Positions 54,101 to 62,911 of a DNA stretch of 64,000 nucleotides are shown one piece after another. Position numbers and translations under genes: made by a program. The stretch lies in contig BSDZ01000080.1 of assembly GCA_030268105.1 (NCBI GenBank), positions 1,488,001 through 1,552,000 on the forward strand, written 5' to 3'. The notes beneath the pieces are model-generated. The model did no database searches, had not been told where the DNA came from, and saw only the letters and a program-made list of their open reading frames with translations. Origin of the DNA: Volvox africanus. Lineage: Eukaryota; Chlorophyta; Chlorophyceae; Chlamydomonadales; Volvocaceae. How positions within the stretch are numbered: position 1 is the stretch's first letter; each line of letters starts with the position of its first letter.

Positions 54101-57100
54101 CGAGCAGATCTGGGATTTCTTCAAAGTACGGCATGCGCAAGAGGTCCTCCGCTGTCGCGCGCTCCAGGGGGTTGGTTCGCAAGGCGGCTTCCAAAACATC
54201 TAAGAGCTCAACAAGCTCCGACATCCGGTCCCGGAACGAGGGTTTGCGTCCTTGTGCCGCCACGAACTGTGAATGGCCTTGCTGCGGCAGACTGCCGAAC
54301 ATTCGCCAAATCTGGAAAATCTGATCTACGCTAGACGTCCCCGGCATTAGCGGCGCACCCATGGCCATCTCCGCAATCGTACAACCGACTGACCAAATGT
54401 CTGCCGTACAGCGAAACCCGCATTTTTCCCGCCAGCCAGAGTCGCCAACGAGGGACGTGGAAGGCACAACCATGCGTGCGCTCTTCAGCAAGACACTTAA
54501 GACAGAAGATGACCACAGGGACCAATTATACGGCCCAACAAAACAGCAGCAACGACAGCAACGGCAAACGAAGTCAAAAGAATACCACATGCCTCCCTTT
54601 GCCTCCTTCATTCCCCTCCCCTCCCAACCTTATGGAAACAATACATTGATAGGTCAAGTACATCATACGACACCCCCACCATTCCACGTGTCAGGTCTCA
54701 AAGGCTCCGACAGACCCAAGAGCTAGCACACTTACCGGCTGCCGTACCATACGGCTTATGAAGTAGTATTTCCGGCGCCCGATACCACCGCGTAACGACA
54801 TAGTTAGTTAGGGGCTCCTCAACGGTTCCCGTACGTGGATCCCGCAGCGGTGCATCCCTGGCTAACCCGAAATCTGACACTTTGAGGACTCCATCCGCGC
54901 TGAGGAGGAGGTTAGTGGGCTTCAGATCACGATGCATAAACTGTCTTTCGGCAGATGGGGGCCCACGTGCCGTGAGCGCGGAACGGATGAGGGGAATGGG
55001 GAGGGAGGGAAGGGAATGGGAAGTGGGGGAGGGGGGAGGGGTATTTCGATGCCGTTGGCCGTTTAAGGGAGCGTAACCCGAAACTGAAAAACAGAATGGA
55101 AAGTCATTAGTGAAACCCGGAAGGGAAGGGAAGGGAAGGGAAGGGAAGGGAAGGGAAGGGAAGGGAAGGGAAGGGAAGGGAAGGGAAGGGAAGGGAAGGG
55201 AAGGGAAGGGAAGGGAAGGGAAGGGAAGGGAAGGGAAGGGAAGGGAAGGGAAGGGAAGGGAAGGGAAGGGAAGGGAAGGGAAGGGAAGGGAAGGGAAGGG
55301 AAGGGAAGGGAAGGGAAGGGAAGGGAAGGGAAGGGAAGGGAAGGGAAGGGAAGGGAAGGGAAGGGAAGGGAAGGGAAGGGAAGGGAAGGGAAGGGAAGGG
55401 AAGGGAAGGGAAGGGAAGGGAAGGGAAGGGAAGGGAAGGGAAGGGAAGGGAAGGGAAGGGAAGGGAAGGGAAGGGAAGGGAAGGGAAGGGAAGGGAAGGG
55501 AAGGGAAGGGAAGGGAAGGGAAGGGAAGGGAAGGGAAGGGAAGGGAAGGGAAGGGAAGGGAAGGGAAGGGAAGGGAAGGGAAGGGAAGGGAAGGGAAGGG
55601 AAGGGAAGGGAAGGGAAGGGAAGGGAAGGGAAGGGAAGGGAAGGGAAGGGAAGGGAAGGGAAGGGAAGGGAAGGGAAGGGAAGGGAAGGGAAGGGAAGGG
55701 AAGGGAAGGGAAGGGAAGGGAAGGGAAGGGAAGGGAAGGGAAGGGAAGGGAAGGGAAGGGAAGGGAAGGGAAGGGAAGGGAAGGGAAGGGAAGGGAAGGG
55801 AAGGGAAGGGAAGGGAAGGGAAGGGAAGGGAAGGGAAGGGAAGGGAAGGGAAGGGAAGGGAAGGGAAGGGAAGGGAAGGGAAGGGAAGGGAAGGGAAGGG
55901 AAGGGAAGGGAAGGGAAGGGAAGGGAAGGGAAGGGAAGGGAAGGGAAGGGAAGGGAAGGGAAGGGAAGGGAAGGGAAGGGAAGGGAAGGGAAGGGAAGGG
56001 AAGGGAAAGAGAAAGTGCTTTGGATTACAAAGGGGTCAAGAAAGGGAGGAGAGGAGCTCGATAACGAGGTAGCTCACGATTAAAAAGAGAGGCCGAGATA
56101 GAGAAAATCGTGGTAAGGTTAAACAGATACGCACGGGACCACGAGGAGTGTACGTAATAACATTTATTACACGTAAGAATTACTGTGCTGGATCATCTTA
56201 TACCGAGCTATGTCATACTGTTCCGTACCCTTTCCGCATGCATAAATTGGACTGCCTGTATAAGTTGCCATGCGAGCAGCTTGACGGTTGTGCCCGGCAA
56301 GCCCGCTGGGTGCAGTCGAATCTCAGATTGCAGATCCCGGGGACAATATTCCATCAGCTGCGGATGGGGAGAGAGGGGAGGGGAGGGAGGGGAGGGAGGG
56401 GAGGGAGGGGAGGGAGGGGAGGGAGGGGAGGGAGGGGAGGGAGGGGAGGGAGGGGAGGGAGGGGAGGGAGGGGAGGGAGGGGAGGGAGGGGAGGGAGGGG
56501 AGGGAGGGGAGGGAGGGGAGGGAGGGGAGGGAGGGGAGGGAGGGGAGGGAGGGGAGGGAGGGGAGGGAGGGGAGGGAGGGGAGGGAGGGGAGGGAGGGGA
56601 GGGAGGGGAGGGAGGGGAGGGAGGGGAGGGAGGGGAGGGAGGGGAGGGAGGGGGGTTTTGTGAAAAGCACAACCAAAAACGCATCATCTCTCCTCATCCA
56701 GAAAGACAAGCAGACAGACGGACAGGTTTCCAACCAATAATCTCGCATAAATCAGCTATTTCATTAATAAATGCAATTTTGCACGTTAAAAAGCTGTTTG
56801 AAGCATACTTGATTAATTCGGAAGTTATCAGGTCAGTTTGCAGAATTGATGAAACAAACCATCTTTGCCAAACAGCTCTTGTGGATTCGCCCCTGAAATA
56901 GCCATCATATGAATCGAGTTCAATTTCTGTACAGTATTTTTATATATACCGCTATCATTCGCAGCAGGTTTAGCAATATCCTATCTGAAAATTTTGTAAG
57001 TAAAGCGGTTCTGGCAGCTCAAGGATCAATTATGACCAATAAATATGCCGAAGGATATTGTGGTAAAAGCGAATTCTACCATTTCACCAGCTTGAACATT

Positions 57101-60095
57101 ATCTATTCCGTAATTTTTGGCAATACCGTCGCCAGGACATAATATCAAAATCGCCTGGAGCAAAAATAATCGCTGATATCAAAGCAAGCGGGGTTTCGTT
57201 ACTCTTTTTGGGTTCATATTAACTTACCTGTCCGGTGGATTTCTGTATCAAATTCCGAAAATGTTGGTTTTTGCTAATGCTAGACTTACGCTTTACATTC
57301 TCACTGATAGCGGTAGCGAATACAAGGGAAATATCGAGCATCATGCTTTTGTCAAATTTTTTAATAATTTGCCTAAGTCGTAAATTGGCTTTTGCTTCCA
57401 ATAATTGTTGAACCAGGCTTTCAACTTATACTAATATTAGATACTGGATATTAATTATTATCGGAAAAAAGTCAAAATCTAGATGACAATATTGTAGGCT
57501 AATTATGGTGGCAAAGAAATTGGTCAGGAATTGTGCCGTTTTTTGCCTTTCCTGCGGAAATTAGAAAGGTCATATATAATAAAGGAGTTTTTGAATGGTT
57601 TTAATATAATTCCCCTTAATGACGAAATTGCTGGTGCCGGGGTTACCAAAAATAAGTATATTTTTATAGCGGTCCATAAATTCTCCCTGATACTAAAATG
57701 AATTCCATATTTAGTACTTTTGTTTCCTGGTTTCCAATGCTTCTTTTAATATTTCCCGGTTCAAAAAATGGTTCCCTTGCTTCGCGAATAGCGCATGTTT
57801 TTATGAAAGAAATAGTGAATAACCCCAGCTTTTAAATTATCCAAAATAATTCTAGCTAGAACTCCACCAAAAAACTTCTTTAATTCCTCACTTGAATTGC
57901 TGGTAAATTTATTGAGCTCTATAGTATGCAATTCCAAGTCCTTAAAATAGGCAAATCCATTCTCTTTTTCCGTAATATGAAAAACGTTATGATAATTTTG
58001 CAAGAAACTGGTGTAATTGAATCTACATCCAATTTAAGTTCTACCATTTGCGGGACAATTTTTCGAAACGGCCAAAAGCTGGATAAAGAAGTTAAATTAT
58101 ATGATTTAGAAGAAAAAAATTTCGCAGGATGTTTGATTTTGCCATTTTCGTCTATTATTGTTTTTTCATAACTACCGTTACTAGAAGTGAAGTCATGGTG
58201 GTGGCTTTGCTGCTATTAGTTGCCTGGTACAAAGATTTCTCAGTTTTAATTGCTATTATTTTCTGCTTAATATCATAAGGTTGATAATCGATCTCTCCGC
58301 ATAAAGTAATAGAATGCCCGTCTAACACCTTTAGGTAATAATAGTGGGATAAATTCTCCTTCTCGATCCCGAGGTACGTCTACTGTTAACTGATTACCAT
58401 TTTCGAGCTTATAATTATTGATTCAATCCATATGGAATTCAAATCTAAAACTTCTAACTTGTTTGAAACGAAAAGTAAAGCGTAAGTCTAGCATTAGCAA
58501 AAACCAACATTTTCGGATTATCGGTTTTTTACGGCTAATCTCGTATAATGCTTCTTCACCTCCAGTTTCACCTTTTCTTCCACGCGCTCTTGCTGAAGCA
58601 AGCCCAGCCTTAGTCCTTTCAGAAATCAACTCTCTTTCGTATTCAGCCAATGAAGCAAAAATACTAAAGATCAACCTTCCATTAGCCGATGAGTACTTTT
58701 TACGATACGCTAGCTAGATGTAATATTACCTATAAACAAAAGAACCCAAATATATGACCTTTCTAATTTCCTCAGGAAAGGCAAAAAACGGCACAATTCC
58801 TGACCAATTTCTTTGCCAGATATCAGAAATAACAGGATATTTATTATCCCATTTTATTCCAAAATCTAACCCTAAATTTATTTTATCCCCTGGTAACCAA
58901 TTATATTTTTTTTCAGTTCAAGTGTTGGAAAGTTTTTAAAAGTATGGGAGCATTTAAATGACTATGATTCTTATGTTGATCTCCATAGCCTTGTTCATGT
59001 AAATGGTGTAACAATAGCATTAAATACGGCATATTTCTGCCTATCAATTTAGTAAAATTCGCACGCTGACTACGTTATGAACATGATTACAGGTGCTGCG
59101 CAAATGGACGGCGCGATTCTCGTTGTTTCTTTAAATTAGAATTAGTAATTTCTGAGCCAGAAAAATCTGAATAGCCGCTGCAAAAGCAGGGATGAATGTA
59201 AAAACAGCGCGTAAATATTTACGGATTGGCAGCAGAAGTGATTTTTAGACAGGAATGCAAAGATCCTGAAAGAAAAAAGGAAATAATAGCTAATTATAAA
59301 TTACTTGCTATGAGCGTTTTATCGCTACCATTCCACAGCTATTTCTGCCACTGATGTTTATAATGCACTATCTCTCTGGTAAGAAGAGTGGCATATATTA
59401 CGTAGACTCTACACATTTGACGCGCCAAAAGCGTCTAATTTCCCTATAAAAAGAGGGTTGGTACGACAGTTGTTTAACTGGAATCCTTTTTACAAGATTG
59501 CCGGCGGCAATTCCCACAATATTACAGTAATAAACCCAGCTCCCATAGCAAAACATTTGCAGGTTTAGCAGAAAGAGGGCATAGCTCTATTGACTGGTTC
59601 TATGGCTTTAAACTCCATATGATTATAAATGATCAGAGCCTAATTTGGCGCTATGCCGGTGATAAATCCGAGGATTTTAATCACTATACCAAGCGAGGGC
59701 TTTTGCTGGATTAACGCAAAATCCTGCAGGCTTTGTTATAGCCTTTGTTATAGTTATTTTCAAGTAAATATCTGTCAGTCTCCCTCTTCCTCCCCTCCTT
59801 CCTCCAGGGATGATTACGGTGGCGGTGGAAGAGTTGGGCGGTAAAGAGCTTGGTCGAGGTGGAGGCGGTGGCGGTATATCGTGCGTGACATCTTCCAATC
59901 GTCCGGGCCTTGAGTCGTGAACAAGCCAGCAGGGGAATACGGGCGGAAAAAACCCCATGCCTGAGGTGCAACATCATAGCTCACCAAGATGGGCTGACCG
60001 CCGCCACTCCTGTAAGCTCCTCTAAGATGCACGATGTTGGGGTGGCCGTTCAGGCGGGTATGAGCCAACACCTCGCGCTTGGCTAAGCTCACAAC
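51163..60095 (-). CDS. CMGC-group protein kinase, CDKL/MAPK-like, N-lobe start missing
   Basis: Ser/Thr kinase. Exons on the complement: 59985-60095, 56229-56357, 54736-54940, 53813-54400, 53100-53677, 51163-52602, all in phase. Motifs in order: alpha-C region [20 protein letters not shown], hinge [11 protein letters not shown], helix [14 protein letters not shown], catalytic loop [18 protein letters not shown], activation segment [17 protein letters not shown], then [20 protein letters not shown] and [15 protein letters not shown], the last most like CDKL kinases. The C-lobe ends about [21 protein letters not shown] tail of about 750 low-complexity residues follows, with a Cys-rich spot ([16 protein letters not shown]) near the end. 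The exon with the glycine loop and catalytic Lys should lie right of 60095 but was not found. Algal CDKL kinases such as LF5/FLS proteins control flagellar length; whether this is one is unproven. The 3.6-kb intron 56358-59984 contains bacterial DNA. Confidence 0.85.
55118..56008. repeat. (GGGAA)n pentanucleotide satellite, about 890 bp
   Basis: Essentially perfect tandem of one 5-bp unit in the kinase intron 54941-56228. The strand bias is complete (purine only on plus). The long open frame across it is an artefact of the unit. Its true length in the genome may differ, since such arrays collapse or slip in assembly. Confidence 0.98.
56371..56653. repeat. (GGGAGGGA/GGGGA)n array, about 280 bp
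   Basis: Tandem GGAGGGAGGG units in the 3' part of the kinase intron 56358-59984, within 15 bases of the acceptor of exon 56229-56357. In transcript sense it is an extreme polypyrimidine tract, and it separates that exon from the bacterial fragments. Confidence 0.97.
56981..57067 (+). pseudogene. glyA: glyA (serine hydroxymethyltransferase) fragment
   Basis: Encodes [20 protein letters not shown] followed by KYAEGY, matching the N-terminal IASENFVS...TNKYAEGY block of bacterial SHMT. Only about 29 codons remain, and the frame then runs into unrelated sequence. Confidence 0.8.
57071..57136 (-). pseudogene. atpA: atpA (F1 ATP synthase alpha) fragment
   Basis: Minus-strand reading gives [20 protein letters not shown], the conserved segment near the N-terminus of proteobacterial and mitochondrial alpha subunits. 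The NVQAGEMVE form argues against a chloroplast origin, since plastid AtpA differs here. It abuts the oppositely oriented glyA fragment. Confidence 0.75.
57261..57383 (+). pseudogene. DDE integrase-type transposase fragment
   Basis: Encodes [20 protein letters not shown], which fits the second catalytic Asp motif (TDNGSEF) of IS3/IS481-type integrases. The frame stops shortly after. The first 36 bases recur inverted at 58475-58517. Confidence 0.6.
57512..57590 (+). pseudogene. IS256-family transposase fragment, copy 1
   Basis: Encodes [20 protein letters not shown], the conserved C-terminal block of IS256/mutator-type transposases (normally followed by TTNAIES). The continuation is lost. A near-identical copy lies inverted at 58750-58817. 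Confidence 0.8.
57761..58003 (-). pseudogene. PD-(D/E)XK/Rpn-type transposase fragment
   Basis: An 80-codon frame whose [12 protein letters not shown] segment matches the ...IHTIELPKF block of the Rpn/PD-(D/E)XK transposases common in Rickettsiales. The catalytic N-terminal half is absent. Confidence 0.55.
58333..58422 (-). pseudogene. IS256-family transposase N-terminal fragment
   Basis: Minus-strand reading gives [19 protein letters not shown], the conserved DVPRDR.GEF block found in the N-terminal third of IS256 transposases. It is detached from the C-terminal fragments. Confidence 0.75.
58540..58692 (-). pseudogene. Serine recombinase/resolvase fragment
   Basis: Encodes [20 protein letters not shown] followed by [11 protein letters not shown], the E-helix and start of the DNA-binding part of bacterial resolvase/invertases. 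The catalytic Ser domain is missing, and the frame continues into unrelated sequence. Confidence 0.88.
58752..58858 (-). pseudogene. IS256-family transposase fragment, copy 2
   Basis: Minus-strand reading gives [20 protein letters not shown] then [11 protein letters not shown], extending copy 1 upstream by about 13 conserved residues. It is inverted relative to copy 1, with one base difference over 66. Confidence 0.8.
59062..59130 (+). pseudogene. tuf: tuf (elongation factor Tu) fragment
   Basis: Encodes [20 protein letters not shown] then VVS, from the switch II region of EF-Tu ([27 protein letters not shown]). Because this block is nearly identical in bacteria and plastids, the neighbours rather than the fragment itself indicate the source. 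Confidence 0.85.
59226..59315 (+). pseudogene. Possible propionyl-CoA carboxylase beta (pccB) fragment
   Basis: Encodes [20 protein letters not shown], similar in pattern to the GAVEIIFR...DPEK segment of biotin-dependent carboxyltransferases. Short and uncertain. Confidence 0.4.
59384..59430 (+). pseudogene. IS982 transposase fragment, 5' part
   Basis: Encodes [17 protein letters not shown], matching the first DDE Asp motif (YYVDST.L) of IS982-family transposases. A stop follows and the frame is lost before the next piece at 59550. Confidence 0.6.
59550..59714 (+). pseudogene. IS982 transposase fragment, 3' part
   Basis: Encodes [20 protein letters not shown] then IINDQ, the conserved KRG.SS.GWF.GFKLH..IN block of IS982, and then runs out of frame to a TAA at 59712. 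It forms the right edge of the bacterial patchwork. Confidence 0.85.
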
Positions 60096-62788
60096 CTGAC
60101 GATCCGATTGAGGGTAGGGGCTGGAGAAATAGTTAGAAGGCAAAGGAAGTGGAAGAAGGTGGGGAGGTGGATTAGTGCTCTGATTTCCTTGTGCGTCGGT
60201 GTGCGTCAGGATGAAGCGGCCATGGAAGTGGATCCGCTCGGAAAAGGTGTGTTAAATAAGGCAGTAGGGGAGTTGCGGATGTCTCAAGAGGGTTTAAGAT
60301 AAAAGGCACAGGACATCGGGTGAATTGGAGTCCAAGGACGCCCGAGCCTTGTTAGGACACATGAAACGTTGGCTCTGATCCCCTGTAGAAATCGGCAGAG
60401 ACCTTGACGTTGCCGCCTTTCTTTTTGTGTTCACTATAAATCCTAATTTGCAAGGATAGAAGGATTTCCCACCTCATTGCTTTTGGACTTGAATATTTTA
60501 ATTGCGCAAAGTCCTCCGGTGGTTCCGTGCGGATGAGAAGGATGAGCTACTGAGCCATCCGCGTTGGAGCGGCTCTTGCACATGCTTGCAAGTAGAACGC
60601 AAGCGTAAGTTCCCTCGCCGATTCGTCCGACTGGCCGTAGCTCTTGGCCCTACGGACGTTACCAAGATACCACCAGGTCAAGGGTTACCCTATTGCAGTG
60701 CCATGACGAGGCGGAAATGCATTCTCCAAACCCAATACTTAGTTCGCACAGCTATAGCAAGCTTTCGCCGGGTTGTCGTCTTCATGCTGACGATACTCCA
60801 GCGTCCTTACGCAGCTCGGAAGTATCCTAAGGCTCCGGTACAGCCATAACGGATATACTAACAAGTTATCCTAGGTACATAGCAACTTCAAAAGTTATAT
60901 TCGCCAGCGGGGCACAATTGCAGTAGTATCAGAACACTTTACAAATAAGCATAAATTAGGTATACGAAAAAAGAATGAATATAAATCTCTTCTTACTTCT
61001 TCGCAAGCAAGTAGACTAGTTGTACCTAGTGGCATTACTACTTCGACGAATGTGCGTACAGCAGAATCATTTATGAAATCCTTAGGCCTTCCTTACAGCA
61101 GAAATTTTTGAGCAGACATCGTTCATAGCATGGGGTGCATGGACATGTTTCACGCTAGGGGTACGTCCGAGCAGGCATCGATGCGGTTATGGAGCCATAT
61201 CCGTATTAATAAAAACATCATGCCTTCCAGCACTAAAATCAAGTTTGATCTCTACCTCTAGGTGCGATCCCGTAATGAAGGCTGTCATACAAGCAAGATT
61301 GACCAACACGCCGGCCCCCACACCTTCGCCTTGCGCTTGAGCACAAGGAAAGTTCCATTGAAGCGATCTTATTCCTCTTCTTTCTCTGGTTACAGGAGGC
61401 TGTTGACGCCTCAGTACATCGTGCGTGCTAGAGAAAAGCAGTCCGACTGCAAGGGACTCGCAGAAAACTCGCAGGAGAGGACCTTCCTTTGTTATAAACA
61501 TAACTTGATTACGAGGAATGTCAAAGCTATAGTTGCATGAATTTTTAATGATTATTCATTTGTGCAGCACATCTGTCGCTGTTTGATCGACCGTGTCGAA
61601 CCCTGCCACGCCCTACCCGACGCCCTACCCGGCTACGACAACGCTGCGGCCTATAGGGACGTCAACATAGGCCAGAGTCCCGTCACGGTCTTCAGTACAC
61701 ACTCTTTTACTTGGCGATGCCCTTACCAATATGCGCTTAATGTTGCAAGCAAACGCTGTCTGCACCGATATATATCCGGTGCATGGGAGCTGGCAGTTGA
61801 CACTGTCGTTGCCACGACGTACCAGTTTCAGCTCCATCGCAAATAACCGTCCACTGCCGAGGCAGGCCGGCAACGTTCATTTTTATGAAAATGATGTACC
61901 TGTTGGGATCTATAGCAATCCGTTCTAGCAACAATCGCGTTATTGGAGCTGTACTCGGCAGTACGCTAGCGACCCGCGCTCGTCCAATCTGTCGTGTTTT
62001 ACGCCAGATTATTTGAGCCAACGCCAGACCAAACTATGAAGTCTTCTTTTGACTATCGGATACCATGTAATGAATACTTTCTCGTAATAACTTCAGGCTT
62101 CCTTATGTCTGATAGTCTACATTTTAACATTCAGGTCGGTCCTTCTAAGTCCTGTCTTAGGGCCTTTTCAGGCATGTAACGTTTCGATCAAGTACGTGTC
62201 ATACGGGCGAGCTGTCACTCAGCATCTACTTGTCTGCTGTATTGCCTTGACCTTACATAGTTCGCGACTGGTCGTAACGAGTGTAAACAATACGACATAA
62301 TAGGAGGATTCCTGAGCGAAGCAGCCTGGCTTAGAATGTTTTTTTCTATAACTTTGCCGTGAGGACTGAAGGCCTACTGCGAGGCCTCGTGCGCACAACT
62401 GGAATCCTATAGTTAACGAATTCGATATTTTGAATTAATGTCCCTATGGAAACAGCTACATCCGGGATTTGCAACCAGAACCTCTCCATATTGGTACAGG
62501 TTTCGGGTAAAGGACATTCCGTTTTTTGCAACTGTGAGCACCACATGATCCTCAGAGGCCCCAATATTAGCACCGAGTGAAAACGCTTTCAAGTTATGAT
62601 GGCGATTATGATGGTGACCCTATCCAGGCTGAATAGCCTCTCCGGCGGAAGGCCTCGGCCCATTAGGGGGACGGAGGGGTACGCGTAAACAACTAGAGCC
62701 GGCTTGCCAGACATATTGAAAACACATCCTGACAGTCAACCTTCTTTACATACGTTTTTCAAAGCAAAATACTTGCTATGGCAGTTTT
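60096..62788. other. Region right of the kinase, no secure gene
   Basis: The missing N-lobe exon of the kinase should lie here or beyond, but no Gly-rich loop is recognisable on the minus strand. One intact frame, 60875-61111 on plus, is listed separately. 62600-62780 is AT-rich and leads into a bacterial recombinase scrap. Confidence 0.35.
60875..61111 (+). other. Open frame without ATG, unknown protein fragment
   Basis: A 78-codon frame uninterrupted from a TAG at 60872 to a TGA at 61109, with protein-like composition (TIAVVSEHFTNKHKLGIRKK, RLVVPSGITTSTNVRTAESF). It has no ATG, and no splice partner was found. The AT-rich base composition differs from nuclear exons in the window. It may be a transposon or bacterial fragment; no family recognised. 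Confidence 0.3.
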
Positions 62789-62911
62789 ATGGCTTCAGAG
62801 ATTGAACGAGATTTAATTCCAAAACATACTACAGAAGCTTTAAGAGTTCGTAAAGCGGAAAAAGCTTTAAACGTATCGCATTATCGTAAACGTAAACGTA
62901 ACAGGCACTAG
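62789..62911 (+). pseudogene. Second serine recombinase fragment
   Basis: Forty codons reading ASEIERDLIPKHTTEALRVR then KAEKALNV, matching the A.EIERDLI..RT.EAL..RKA.G segment of bacterial serine recombinases. It differs in sequence from the fragment at 58540, so it is a separate acquisition or a different gene. The following tail is basic (HYRKRKRN). It lies 3 kb from the main bacterial patchwork. Confidence 0.7.

Larger units (their letters stand above)
56730..59750. mobile_element. AT-rich patchwork of bacterial (probably Rickettsiales) gene and IS fragments
   Basis: About 3 kb in the kinase intron, sharply more AT-rich than the GC-rich surroundings. It strings together short bacterial coding fragments on both strands: glyA, atpA, a DDE integrase, IS256, PD-(D/E)XK transposase, serine recombinase, tuf, a possible carboxyltransferase piece, and IS982. 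None is a complete gene and there are many stops and frame breaks. Two segments occur twice in inverted orientation (57254-57296 with 58475-58517, and 57512-57577 with 58750-58817). Rickettsial endosymbionts are known in volvocine algae, and this mix of IS types suits them, but the source is an inference. Edges are approximate. Confidence 0.8.

Noticed and set aside
55118..56008. Possible CRISPR array
   Set aside because: The unit is 5 bp with no spacers; it is a simple satellite.
55110..56072. 320-codon plus-strand frame of G-R-E-G-K repeats
   Set aside because: Product of translating the GGGAA array; a 5-bp unit leaves an open frame by chance and it lies in a kinase intron.
56185..56901. 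Gly/Glu, Gly/Arg and Pro/Ser frames across 56371-56653
   Set aside because: Repeat artefacts of the GGGAGGGA array; the real exon there is the minus-strand 56229-56357.
59062..59130. tuf fragment as a chloroplast DNA insertion
   Set aside because: The peptide alone cannot tell, but glyA, IS982, IS256 and a proteobacterial-type atpA beside it make a plastid source unlikely.
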